Shown piece by piece: positions 16,677 to 25,679 of a stretch of 64,000 bases of DNA (positions are counted from its first letter, which is position 1; the number at the start of each line of letters is the position of its first letter). This stretch comes from Ferdinandcohnia sp036965045 (GTDB lineage Bacteria > Bacillota > Bacilli > Bacillales > Bacillaceae_L). The notes below the pieces were generated by a model, which saw only the letters and a list, made by a program, of their open reading frames with translations, was not told the origin of the DNA and made no database searches. The position numbers and the translations under genes are program-made. The DNA lies in the NCBI RefSeq assembly GCF_036965045.1, contig NZ_JBALOV010000036.1, positions 1 to 64,000 of the forward strand, in the 5' to 3' direction.

Positions 16677-17819
16677 TTGAAAAAGACACTCGTAACTTTA
16701 AGTGCCACTTTAATGCTAAGTGCCTTTTCTCCATATGTGATACAAACTAGTGCAAATACGATGAGTACACTTCAAGGTGATCTTACAGAAACACAAAATG
16801 CTTTGAATGAATTAAATACACAAATTGCAAAAGTTGACCAAGCAATTGAAGATAACCGTAAAATGATCGCTCAAACAGAAGACGAAATTAAAAAGTCTGA
16901 GGAGCAAGTACATACTCTTCAAAATGAGATCGACCAACTTGAAAAAGAAATTGAAGCTCGTAACGAGATTCTTAAAGAGCGCGCACGTATGATGCAGGAA
17001 TCAGGTGGAACGATTAGCTACCTGGATGTTATTTTTGGTGCACAAAGCTTCTCTGACTTTATTAACCGCGTTAGTGCCGTTTCTACCATCATGCAAGCTG
17101 ATCAGAAAATCATTGACGATCAAGCTAAAGCTATTAAACTAGTAGAAGAAAAACAAGATACTATCCAAGAGACTCTAACTTCTTTAAAAGATAAAAAAGA
17201 AGAATTAGTTGAAATGCAGGGTCAAATTGAAGAACAAAAAAGTCAAAATGACGCGTTAAAGGCTGCCCTACAATCAAAAGAACAAAAAACATTAGCGGAT
17301 ATCGAAGAACTTCGTGCGAGCATGCTTGCAGCTACACCTGAGGTTACCAATACATCAACATCTGCTGCAGCAACGACTTCGACGTCTACTGCTTCTGTTC
17401 CTGCAGTACCAACGTCAACACCAAAAGTAACGGGATCAATCAGCACCGTCATTAATGCGGGATATAAATACATTGGTAACTCCGTATATGTATTTGGTGG
17501 CGGAAGAAGTGCTTATGACATTGCTAATGGACGTTTTGACTGTTCAGGTTTTGTACACTGGGCGTTCTCACAAGCTGGAGTTAGTGTTGGTTCTAGCACA
17601 AGTGCATTAAGAACCCAAGGTACCGCTGTTTCAGTCAGTGATATTAAACCTGGTGACTTAGTATTCTTTAATACGTATAAAACAGATGGACACGTTGGAA
17701 TCTATATTGGCGGCGGTAAATTTATCGGTTCTCAATCCTCTACAGGTGTTGGCATCGCTGATATGACACATGGTTACTGGAAAAATGTTTTCAATGGACA
17801 TGTAAGACGAGTTATGTAA
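16677..17819 (+). CDS. Secreted peptidoglycan hydrolase with coiled coil and NlpC/P60 domain (CwlO-like)
   Basis: 380-residue exported DL-endopeptidase. A signal peptide (about 1-27, ending near TSANT) is followed by a long coiled coil (about 30-220), a Ser/Thr/Ala-rich linker, and a C-terminal NlpC/P60 domain with catalytic Cys289 in RFDCSGF and His339 in DGHVGIYIG. This architecture is that of B. subtilis CwlO, which cuts D-gamma-Glu-DAP bonds during wall growth under FtsEX control. Start is TTG at 16677, preceded by AGTAGGA. The linker differs in length from typical CwlO, so I give no symbol. Confidence 0.92.
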   Translation: MKKTLVTLSATLMLSAFSPYVIQTSANTMSTLQGDLTETQNALNELNTQIAKVDQAIEDNRKMIAQTEDEIKKSEEQVHTLQNEIDQLEKEIEARNEILKERARMMQESGGTISYLDVIFGAQSFSDFINRVSAVSTIMQADQKIIDDQAKAIKLVEEKQDTIQETLTSLKDKKEELVEMQGQIEEQKSQNDALKAALQSKEQKTLADIEELRASMLAATPEVTNTSTSAAATTSTSTASVPAVPTSTPKVTGSISTVINAGYKYIGNSVYVFGGGRSAYDIANGRFDCSGFVHWAFSQAGVSVGSSTSALRTQGTAVSVSDIKPGDLVFFNTYKTDGHVGIYIGGGKFIGSQSSTGVGIADMTHGYWKNVFNGHVRRVM

Positions 17820-17836
17820 TCGGAAAAGCTCCTGAC

Positions 17837-17868
17837 AAAAGCATCTTCATCATGAAGATGCTTTTTTT
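17837..17868 (+). terminator. Terminator after NlpC/P60 gene
   Basis: AAAGCATCTTCA pairs with TGAAGATGCTTT around a three-base loop and ends in a T-run. Confidence 0.9.
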
Positions 17869-17964
17869 GTTAACTTTTTTGTAACTTCTCCCTGCAACGA
17901 CTCGCAAATTGTTAACATTTAATTTATTATAGGAAGGTAAGCTATCATACTGGAGTGACATATT

Positions 17965-19146
17965 TTGGAGACAAAAAAAGCGTTACCTATTCTTTTTGCC
18001 GTTATGTTTTTGGTTTATGTCGGGTTTGGAATCATTATTCCTGTTATCCCCTTTTATGCAGAAGACCTTGGTGCTTCTCCAACTGAATTAGGTCTGCTCA
18101 TGGCTGTTTATTCCTTGATGCAATTTTTGTTTGCGCCAATGTGGGGAAGAATTTCAGACCGGATTGGACGTAAGCCAGTTATCATGATTGGTATTTTTGG
18201 CCTTGCCGTATCCTTCCTTTTAATGGCTTTATCTACAGAGCTGTGGATGCTTTTTGCAGCAAGAGTCATTGGGGGCTTCCTTTCAGCCGCAAATATGCCA
18301 ACCGTAATGGCCTATGCTGCCGATATTACGTCTGAGGAAGACCGTGGCAAAGGAATGGGAGTCATCGGGGCATCGATTGGTCTAGGATTTATTTTCGGCC
18401 CAGCAATTGGTGGTATTTTTTCAAAAACGGATTTACAAATGCCTTTTTACATAGCAGGTATCTTATCCCTAATAACTTTTTTCCTTGTGATGGTAGTCCT
18501 TAAGGAATCTCTGCCAAAGGAGTTAAGACATCCAAAAGATCGAAAAAGAACTGGTCTATTAAAAGCAATTAACGGTCCAGAATCTGTTCTGTTTTTTCTT
18601 TCTTTATTTATTACGCTATCCCTCTCTGGACTTGAGGCCACCTTTGCCTACTTTGCCGCTGAAAAAGCTGGATTAGGGACAACGGAACTCGGTTATATTT
18701 TTATGATTATGGGGCTCGCTGGAGCGATTGTCCAAGGTGGGCTCGTTGGAAGATTGACAAAGCGGTTTGGTGAAGGCTTTGTGATTCAAATTGGAATTTT
18801 TGTATCAGCTTTAGGTTTCTTCCTTATTTTATTTACGAAGGATTTCCTTACTGCTGCGATTTACTTGACGATTTTTGGTGTCGGTAATGGTGTTATTCGT
18901 CCTGCGGTTTCAGCCTTATTAACAAAGCGTTCTAAGACTGGACATGGAAGCGTCACAGGGTTATTATCTTCCTTCGACTCACTTGGAAGAATCCTTGGAC
19001 CTATTTTAGGTGGCATGCTTTATACAATCTCAATGGGATTACCTTATATATCAGGTATTTTCCTTTCAGCCGTTGCGTTTATTCTTTTTAAAATCTATTC
19101 GGCGAAGACAAACAAAGGGGCTGTCCGAAAAGTCGTTGAAAAATGA
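17965..19146 (+). CDS. MFS drug-type exporter (12 segments, DHA1-like)
   Basis: 393-residue proton antiporter-type protein with twelve membrane segments. The loop 2-3 motif is GRISDRIGRKPV, and the motif C region near residue 135 is GLGFIFGPAIGG, typical of drug:proton antiporters and tetracycline-exporter relatives. Start is TTG at 17965 with GGAGTG upstream. No regulator gene is adjacent. Substrate unknown. Confidence 0.88.
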   Translation: METKKALPILFAVMFLVYVGFGIIIPVIPFYAEDLGASPTELGLLMAVYSLMQFLFAPMWGRISDRIGRKPVIMIGIFGLAVSFLLMALSTELWMLFAARVIGGFLSAANMPTVMAYAADITSEEDRGKGMGVIGASIGLGFIFGPAIGGIFSKTDLQMPFYIAGILSLITFFLVMVVLKESLPKELRHPKDRKRTGLLKAINGPESVLFFLSLFITLSLSGLEATFAYFAAEKAGLGTTELGYIFMIMGLAGAIVQGGLVGRLTKRFGEGFVIQIGIFVSALGFFLILFTKDFLTAAIYLTIFGVGNGVIRPAVSALLTKRSKTGHGSVTGLLSSFDSLGRILGPILGGMLYTISMGLPYISGIFLSAVAFILFKIYSAKTNKGAVRKVVEK

Positions 19147-19171
19147 CTTTTGAGGACACCCCTCTTTTTTT
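19117..19171 (+). terminator. Terminator after MFS gene; copy of a dispersed hairpin element
   Basis: A long stem (GGGGCTGTCC and AAAAGTC pairing with GACTTTT and GGACACCCC) ends in a T-run; its 5' arm lies inside the MFS coding end. Read on the minus strand it closely resembles the hairpin at 55903-55947, so it may be one member of a dispersed hairpin family as well as a terminator. Confidence 0.8.
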
Positions 19172-19189
19172 AACTGTAAAACTCTACAT

Positions 19190-20128
19190 TTAAATTTTTT
19201 CCAAAGCTGCTCCAAGAAATTTTGCAAGCTCAAGCATTCCGTATTTACCGGCTTTTGCTTCTGCATCCCAATTGTAGTTCGTGTTGGTATTCACATCATA
19301 AGTGAATACTTCCCCAGCTGCATTTTTCACAAACTCAATACCTGCTACATCAATTTTTACATCTTTAAGAAACGCTTCATACCGTGAGATCAATTCTGGA
19401 CTAACGTCTTCTATGATTTCAAATTTCGGACGCACTTCTGCCTCTTCTCCTACTGGGCAAAACAGATCGCCTATTTGACAAGCATCTGCAGGGCAAAGCT
19501 CAAATCCTTCTGACGTATCAACCCGCACAGAATACACATATTTACCACCCACAAATTCGGCTCTCGTAATATAGGATTCTGGTGACTGGATATATTCCTG
19601 AATGAGCGTAATACCGTCAACCGGCTCTTCGAATGCATCACTATTTACATACCCTTTCAAGGAATCCACAGACTGGAATAATTGGACGCCAAGACCTTTC
19701 CCTGCGCGATTATGTTTCGTAATAAAAGGTGTTGTACCTAGCTTTTCGGCTGCTTCTATAATTTGCTCGCGTCCCACTGCCCCAATCGTTTTCGGTGTTC
19801 GAATACCATTAGCTTCAAGGGCCGTGTATTGCTTAATTTTACTGAGTTCTAGTCGCAAAGCATTACTCCCATTAAAAACTGTGCGGTTATGGAACTCAAG
19901 CCAATCTAGAATCCCGCCTGTTAATTCAGGAGCGAATCGGTGGTCTCTCGTGTGTGAGGAGGCACTCATTCGATTGTAGAACACCCCCTCGGGTGGCTCA
20001 GATGTTAAATCGATAATCCCTTTATCAAGATGCCAAGTCTCATATGGAAGCTGCAACTCATCTAAACGTTTAGTTAAATGAACAGTCCACTCGTCATTTT
20101 CATGGATAATATATATTATTTTAGCCAT
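19190..20128 (-). CDS. ATP-grasp domain protein (RimK-like)
   Basis: 312-residue putative carboxylate-amine ligase. The N-terminal part (MAKIIYIIHENDEWTVHL) is a pre-ATP-grasp domain; the ATP-grasp core shows GTTPFITKHNRAGKGLGVQLF as the ATP-binding loop, EYIQSPESYITRAEFV, and the metal-binding end VFTYDVNTNTNYN. RimK relatives ligate amino acids to acids, for example glutamate to a protein or small molecule. There is no carrier protein or partner nearby, so the substrate is open. Start at 20128 has GGAGAG at good spacing. Confidence 0.82.
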   Translation of the reverse strand: MAKIIYIIHENDEWTVHLTKRLDELQLPYETWHLDKGIIDLTSEPPEGVFYNRMSASSHTRDHRFAPELTGGILDWLEFHNRTVFNGSNALRLELSKIKQYTALEANGIRTPKTIGAVGREQIIEAAEKLGTTPFITKHNRAGKGLGVQLFQSVDSLKGYVNSDAFEEPVDGITLIQEYIQSPESYITRAEFVGGKYVYSVRVDTSEGFELCPADACQIGDLFCPVGEEAEVRPKFEIIEDVSPELISRYEAFLKDVKIDVAGIEFVKNAAGEVFTYDVNTNTNYNWDAEAKAGKYGMLELAKFLGAALEKI

Positions 20129-20320
20129 AATCCGCTCTCCAATCCCTATTAATCTGATATGTATTATCATATTTGAATCCTTAAAGAAGTGCAAATAAAA
20201 ATAACGTTAGTCAGGGAACGAATCTATCCGAGAACCTCATGTAAACATATGATAGGACACAAGACTTATCCACATGTTACAATTTAATTGAAAACACTTT
20301 CAGCATAAGGAGGAATGGAA

Positions 20321-21697
20321 TTGAATAAAACGAAGCAAATCGTACAAAAATCATTAGATGCTTTAATGGAAGATAACACGTTTATTCCAGAATTAGCAGG
20401 AAATACCCGGGAGCAAGCTTTTACCTCACTAGCCTCGATACTTTCGACTCCGAATCATGTACATAAGTCTTTTTTAAGAATCCCGTTAGAAAATGGTCAA
20501 GTCGTTCGAATTCCAGCCTACCGCGTACAGCATAATAATGCTTTAGGTCCTTATAAGGGCGGAATCAGGTTCCACGAAACTGTCAATGAAGATGAAGTCA
20601 TTAATCTTGCATCTCTAATGACATTAAAAAATGCCCTTCATGATGTTCCTTTTGGTGGCGGAAAAGGCGGACTCGTTGTCAATCCTAGAACACTATCTGA
20701 AAGAGAGCTTCATTTAATTTGTCAAAAATATGTTCGTTATTTTGCCGATAGTCTCGGGCCAGATAAAGATATTCCTGCACCAGACGTGGGTTCAGGTGAG
20801 CGTGAAATGGACTGGATGATGGCTGAATATAAAAGTATCCGGCCTGGTACACCATATCGTGGCAGTTTTACCGGAAAGAGTATAGTCAATGGCGGTTCAT
20901 TAGGAAGACGGGAGGCAACTGGCAAGGGGGTCTATTTTACCTTCCGTTATCTGTTTCACGACTTTCTTCAGAACCAGAAAAGCCTGCTCACAAAAACGGA
21001 TAATATCTTTGCAAAAACAGTGGCAAGATTTGAAAATAAGGCAATGAAGCTTGCTGTTCAGGGGTTTGGAAATGTGGGTTCGGTTGCGGCTTTAGAAGCG
21101 TATCAATGTTCTCATCTGCAAAATAAAGTGGTGGCGGTAAGCGACCGGAATGTTACATTATTTAATGAGGACGGATTAAACATTCCTTCTCTCGTAAAAT
21201 TCACAAAAGGAAACAAGGGAGATCTTCCAGTATCAAACGAGGAATTGGCTATTGCTGGAGTAAAAGCAGACATCCTTGACAGAGAAGCGATCCTTTACCT
21301 CGATGTAGATGGTCTTATCCTGGCAGCTCTAGAGGATCAAATACGTTCTGACAATATGGAACAAATTAAAGCACCGATCATTGTCGAAGGTGCGAATGCT
21401 CCCATTACAAGTGATGCGGATGACTATTTAAGTAAAAAAGGTGTCCTCATTATCCCGGACATTCTTGCCAATGCAGGCGGCGTGATCGTGTCCTACTTGG
21501 AGTGGCTGCAAGGCCGTGAAACGCAGTTTTATTCCGAGGAAGAAGTTTTTAGTCAGCTAATGAAGAAAATGCAAGGTACACTCGATTCAATCTTGCCTGC
21601 TTTCTTTGCTGATTCCTTCACGTTGAGACAAAATTGCTATATTCATTCTGTCATGAGACTCTCAACTGTCTTGCATCGTCAAGGAAAATTGTATTAA
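20321..21697 (+). CDS. Glutamate dehydrogenase family (Glu/Leu/Phe/Val dehydrogenase)
   Basis: 458-residue cytosolic oxidoreductase of the GDH superfamily. Substrate-site motifs are visible: GPYKGGIRFH, VPFGGGKGGLVVNP (catalytic lysine region) and PAPDVGSGEREMDW; the nucleotide loop is QGFGNVGSVAA. I place the start at TTG 20321, seven bases after AAGGAGG; the in-frame ATG six bases earlier almost touches that site. The inserted stretch around FLQNQKSLLTKTDN is longer than in typical RocG/GudB, so specificity for glutamate is likely but not certain. It stands alone with its own terminator. Confidence 0.88.
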   Translation: MNKTKQIVQKSLDALMEDNTFIPELAGNTREQAFTSLASILSTPNHVHKSFLRIPLENGQVVRIPAYRVQHNNALGPYKGGIRFHETVNEDEVINLASLMTLKNALHDVPFGGGKGGLVVNPRTLSERELHLICQKYVRYFADSLGPDKDIPAPDVGSGEREMDWMMAEYKSIRPGTPYRGSFTGKSIVNGGSLGRREATGKGVYFTFRYLFHDFLQNQKSLLTKTDNIFAKTVARFENKAMKLAVQGFGNVGSVAALEAYQCSHLQNKVVAVSDRNVTLFNEDGLNIPSLVKFTKGNKGDLPVSNEELAIAGVKADILDREAILYLDVDGLILAALEDQIRSDNMEQIKAPIIVEGANAPITSDADDYLSKKGVLIIPDILANAGGVIVSYLEWLQGRETQFYSEEEVFSQLMKKMQGTLDSILPAFFADSFTLRQNCYIHSVMRLSTVLHRQGKLY

Positions 21698-21704
21698 AGA
21701 TGGT

Positions 21705-21735
21705 AAAGCGGCAGCCTTGTAGGCAGCCGCTTTTT
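21705..21735 (+). terminator. Terminator after glutamate dehydrogenase gene
   Basis: AAAGCGGC pairs with GCCGCTTT; the inner CCT/AGG extends the stem, and five T follow. Confidence 0.9.
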
Positions 21736-21806
21736 ATAGATTGGTTATGAAGGATTATTTGGAGCTATTCATCTCGCTAAAGATCCTTGAGACGGATTCT
21801 CGCCAA

Positions 21807-23513
21807 TCAAAAAGCCCCAGATCCTCCTCCGCCGCCACCGGTTCCTCCCCCGCTGCTGCTTCCACCAACGCTACTGCCACTTCCAATTGATTCATTTGCA
21901 GACTCAAATTGGGCAGAGGCGTTTGGTCCTACATACCCCAAAGAATACACGGAGAAAGGGTAGAAACCTACACTTTCACCATAATAAGGTTTGTTGAGGG
22001 CGAATATCAGATCTTCATTCTGTTTCATCATTCCCTTATCTCCCCCGCCAAGCCCATAAATGTATGCCCGCATCTGGTCATCATCAGACCACTTTTTCCA
22101 CTCATCGTGCGATAACGCCTTATAACTTTCTCTGAACATCAACCACTCATGGAAAATCCTTAGTCCCTCGCTATTTTTCGGGCGATAGGCGATTAAGTAA
22201 ATAATGATTCCTCCAAATAAAATCAATGTTAATACAAACCATGTAAATAACTCATACATGGGGAACAGAAATAAAAATGGAACTAAGACAATGCTTAATA
22301 ATCCTAAAAATAACTTAAATTTGGATTTATCCTCATAAAGTTGGTGCTCTTTCACCTCATTCCGGACAGCCTCTCCCCATTTCATTTGAAAACTTGTGTA
22401 TTTTTCAGAGTTCTTTTTGTTTTTTGAATAGGTTTCTAGATCTGATAAGTCAAACACACCATTTCGGCCAATTTTTTCAAATAACCATTCCATTAAAATG
22501 CTCTCATGTAATAAGGCTCCCGACTGATTTACAAGCTGAAACTTTTCATCTGAAACCTGTCTCACCATCTTTTTCCTCACTAGATCCAATAATGCTGCAG
22601 CCATTGACTGTCCCTGTGGAAGATAATTATGGTTCGTATAATACATGGTTGCCGGCAAACTCATCACTTGCTTTGGCAGTGCACCGGGATTTTCCATATC
22701 TCTTTTAACTGCTGCAAGTTTTGCCCTGCCTTCCATCCAATTTCGAATGATTAAGATCAAAAAGAGTAACGTAAAAATTGGAACTAAAAACCATGCGACC
22801 TTTGAAAGAACGTCTTTTGTCTCGGCTCTTTCCTGCGCTTTTGCCAGCAGTTCATTTTTATCATTTATAATTTCATCTTTCATCGGCTTGTCAGAAGTGA
22901 CATAGGTTGCCCCTGAAAATAATTCAACAGGATACGCAACGCGAATATCTCCATTCGTTTCACTCGGAACCTCTCCTAAACGAAACACTACTGATCCGTC
23001 AGATTGCACTGATTCGGTTTGAAATGCCTGATCATACCCAAACGCAATGACATCACTCGTTGATTGTGGCGGGTGGATTGTAATGACTAGATTTTCATAG
23101 GTCGATTCATTCCTGTTATCAAAAAAAGGCCAATAAAATTGTGCTACATCCTCGTAGATTTCTATACCATTATGTATCGTGTAACTGAGTGTAATAGAAA
23201 TGGTTTCATCTTTCCCCTTACGATGGATTTTATAAAGGTCATCTTCCTTTTCTGTTCGCAACTCTTTTCCATTTTCAATTGCGGAAAAGTCCTTTATCGA
23301 ACTTCCTACCTTCGGAATAATAGTCCGGGTAATCCCGTTAAATTCTCCATCAAATTCGTAGGTATGGGTTTCAGTTACGTGAACAATCCCATCATCTTTG
23401 AGGTTTGCATCCATTTTCACATCATTGATCCAATAGTCCACTGCAAATCCTTGACCCGGAAAAATTAACAAAAACCCTATTAAAAGAATGAGTCCACCCA
23501 TTTTCGCACGCAT
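21807..23513 (-). CDS. DUF2207-family membrane protein with glycine-rich tail
   Basis: 568 residues. A signal/anchor segment is followed by an extracytoplasmic beta-rich domain (to about 225) that opens YWINDVKMDANLKDDG, a membrane segment near 240-260, a cytoplasmic part with VRKKMVRQVSDEKF, two adjacent segments near 400-440, and a Gly/Ser-rich end typical of this family. Function unknown. Start at 23513 is six bases after AAGGAGGGG; a further ATG upstream overlaps that site. Confidence 0.85.
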   Translation of the reverse strand: MRAKMGGLILLIGFLLIFPGQGFAVDYWINDVKMDANLKDDGIVHVTETHTYEFDGEFNGITRTIIPKVGSSIKDFSAIENGKELRTEKEDDLYKIHRKGKDETISITLSYTIHNGIEIYEDVAQFYWPFFDNRNESTYENLVITIHPPQSTSDVIAFGYDQAFQTESVQSDGSVVFRLGEVPSETNGDIRVAYPVELFSGATYVTSDKPMKDEIINDKNELLAKAQERAETKDVLSKVAWFLVPIFTLLFLILIIRNWMEGRAKLAAVKRDMENPGALPKQVMSLPATMYYTNHNYLPQGQSMAAALLDLVRKKMVRQVSDEKFQLVNQSGALLHESILMEWLFEKIGRNGVFDLSDLETYSKNKKNSEKYTSFQMKWGEAVRNEVKEHQLYEDKSKFKLFLGLLSIVLVPFLFLFPMYELFTWFVLTLILFGGIIIYLIAYRPKNSEGLRIFHEWLMFRESYKALSHDEWKKWSDDDQMRAYIYGLGGGDKGMMKQNEDLIFALNKPYYGESVGFYPFSVYSLGYVGPNASAQFESANESIGSGSSVGGSSSGGGTGGGGGGSGAF

Positions 23514-23608
23514 TTCCGTCCCCTCCTTCATACTTACTTATACGAATAAACCTGCTATCAGGTTTCAAACTAAAACAATGGTATACTAATACAAAAAAGG
23601 AGAAAATC

Positions 23609-24397
23609 ATGCTTGATATAAAAATTGTCTTTCTTGATATAGATGGAACGATTTTACGGCCGGATGATACGATTGAGGAATCCACAAAAAATGCAGTTGT
23701 ACAGCTGAAGGAAAAAGGAATTGAGGTGTTTCTTGCAACTGGCAGACCGCTTCATGAGATAACTGACATTGGGGATGAGCTTTCTATTTCATCCTATATT
23801 GCTTACAATGGTGCGTTTGCCGTGCATAACGATGAAACACTCTTTAACGAACCACTTCCACCTGGCTTAGTCGACAACCTTTTAAAAACGACTAAGGAAA
23901 ATAATTTCGATATTGTTCTGTACTCTAAAAATAAAAACATGTTCCCTAGCATGGAATCTGAGATTGTAAAAGACTTCATAAGTACTTTTCATCTAAAAAA
24001 GAATGAGCTGTATGACGATACAAACAAGGTCGATATTTTGGGTTCAACCATTATCACTACCCAGGAACATGCAGAAAAGAAATTTGAGCATCTTAATGAA
24101 ATTCATCTTGCCTCTGTAAATGTGGAAGGCATGAAAAACTGCCGCGATGTGATTCGTGAGAAGGTCAACAAAGGGGTTGCCGTTAAAGCCGTGTTGGCTG
24201 CACTTCAGCTTTCACCTGAACATGCAGTTGCATTTGGAGATGGCATGAATGATAAAGAAATGCTGTCGACAGTTGGTTCGGGATTTGCAATGGGCAACGC
24301 CAATCCTGATTTATTTTCCTATGCGAAGCACAAAACAACAGACGTTGAAAATTCTGGAGTGTACAACGGGTTAAAATCGATTGGACTAGTGGAATAA
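23609..24397 (+). CDS. Cof-type HAD-IIB phosphatase
   Basis: 262-residue cytosolic phosphatase. HAD motif I is FLDIDGTIL (nucleophile and acid/base Asp), motif II is FLATGRPL, and the late motif GDGMNDKEML binds Mg. The cap domain is of the IIB type. Members dephosphorylate sugar phosphates or flavin precursors. AAAGGAG precedes the ATG. It is a paralogue of 34778-35566. Substrate unknown. Confidence 0.92.
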   Translation: MLDIKIVFLDIDGTILRPDDTIEESTKNAVVQLKEKGIEVFLATGRPLHEITDIGDELSISSYIAYNGAFAVHNDETLFNEPLPPGLVDNLLKTTKENNFDIVLYSKNKNMFPSMESEIVKDFISTFHLKKNELYDDTNKVDILGSTIITTQEHAEKKFEHLNEIHLASVNVEGMKNCRDVIREKVNKGVAVKAVLAALQLSPEHAVAFGDGMNDKEMLSTVGSGFAMGNANPDLFSYAKHKTTDVENSGVYNGLKSIGLVE

Positions 24398-24428
24398 GAA
24401 AAAGAGCTTGGAATTCAAGCTCTTTTTC
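24398..24428. terminator. Bidirectional terminator
   Basis: GAAAAAGAGCTTG pairs perfectly with CAAGCTCTTTTTC across a five-base loop, between convergent genes. Confidence 0.9.
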
Positions 24429-24756
24429 ATTTAGTAATGGTATGCGACGAGAGGATTTCTCCATCATCAATCCCATCAAATATTTCAAAAAAACGATAAG
24501 TAGGCTTTTCATTTGTGTATTTCTGTAGCACCTCTTCTAATTTTGGAGAGATTACTTGATGGGCCGCCTCTGCATCTTGCTTCGTATCCCAGTAATTTAC
24601 TACTCTATATTCACCAGTGGAATCATCAAAAAAATAGACATTCCCTCTAAATCCCATTAGACCTCTACTGACTTTATCAAATTCTTTTGTTAATTGCTCA
24701 GCGATTAACCTCTGGCCTGTGCCTAATGTATATTGAACCAACCTTGCATGAAACAT
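24427..24756 (-). CDS. Antibiotic biosynthesis monooxygenase-like (dimeric alpha/beta barrel) protein
   Basis: 109 residues with the pattern of an ABM fold: MFHARLVQYTLGTGQRL at the start, then a strand with GFRGNVYFFDDSTGEYRVV and WDTKQDAEAAHQ. No specific reaction can be assigned; such small proteins include heme-degrading and quinol monooxygenases. Two ATGs are adjacent; the second (24756) has the better spacing from GGAGG. The stop codon lies inside the shared terminator. Confidence 0.72.
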   Translation of the reverse strand: MFHARLVQYTLGTGQRLIAEQLTKEFDKVSRGLMGFRGNVYFFDDSTGEYRVVNYWDTKQDAEAAHQVISPKLEEVLQKYTNEKPTYRFFEIFDGIDDGEILSSHTITK

Positions 24757-24887
24757 CATAACCCTCCTGCCGCTCATTTTATTATGGATTTCTGGGCCAT
24801 ATAGCATACTATGTCAGGTCGGTTATTTTTGTTCCAAACAAACTTTGCGAGCAGCGAGGAACCCGTCCCTCCGTCCCACCTATTTCC

Positions 24888-25400
24888 TTATTTGTTATGT
24901 ACCGCTTCTTTTTCTTCTGTTTCTTCGGTTTGCCAGCCTTTGCACACGTCAACCCATTCCTTCGCTTCGGAATATTGGAAAAGTTCATCACATGTCAATT
25001 CGATGGCAGAGTTGACGCTGCCACAAGCAGGGAATACCGTTGTAAAACGCTTTAACGATTCATCGACATATACGTCTAGATTGTTCGCAAGTCCAAAAGG
25101 GCATACGCCACCAATCACATGTCCGGTTTGCTCAACTACTTCTTCTCCAGATAGCATTCTTGCCTTAAACCCAAAGGTATGACGGAATTTTTTATTATCA
25201 ATCTTCGCATCACCCGCTGTGACGACTAAAATGGCTGCATCTCCTTCTCCGCGAAAAGATAGCGTCTTCGCAATCCTTTCAGGCGCAACACCAATTGTTT
25301 CAGCTGCCTGATCCACGGTTGCACTCACAGTATCAAATTCCATAACATCCTGTTCACGATTCCATTTTTTAAAATGCTCTTTTACACTTTCAAGTGACAT
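24888..25400 (-). CDS. YbaK/EbsC-family aminoacyl-tRNA deacylase
   Basis: 170-residue trans-editing protein that clears mischarged tRNA(Pro) or similar. Family landmarks are AETIGVAPERIAKTLSF (with the key lysine), GDAKIDNKKF, and GGVCPFGL near residue 100. Start at 25400 follows AAAGGA at good spacing, while the earlier ATG overlaps that site. The tail after residue 150 is acidic and probably disordered. Which tRNA is edited is not visible. Confidence 0.88.
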   Translation of the reverse strand: MSLESVKEHFKKWNREQDVMEFDTVSATVDQAAETIGVAPERIAKTLSFRGEGDAAILVVTAGDAKIDNKKFRHTFGFKARMLSGEEVVEQTGHVIGGVCPFGLANNLDVYVDESLKRFTTVFPACGSVNSAIELTCDELFQYSEAKEWVDVCKGWQTEETEEKEAVHNK

Positions 25401-25679
25401 TATGTTCATCCTTTCTCAAAAGTTTTATTCTATTAATTTAACATAAAATTTCAAAAAATCATAAATATGCACTTATACATCCAATTGATAAGGTGACATC
25501 TCTTTACTTTCATTGTCAAAAAATAGAAAATTAATACTTAATTTACAAAATATTAACGTTGTTACATTAAATTATTAATAGGAGACTGATAGTCTATTTA
25601 TAGGTACTTGGTATTATTTCTCTTTTCCTATTTAGGATTGCATCTAGAAAAAATAATAGTATAGGAGATGGACTGTTAA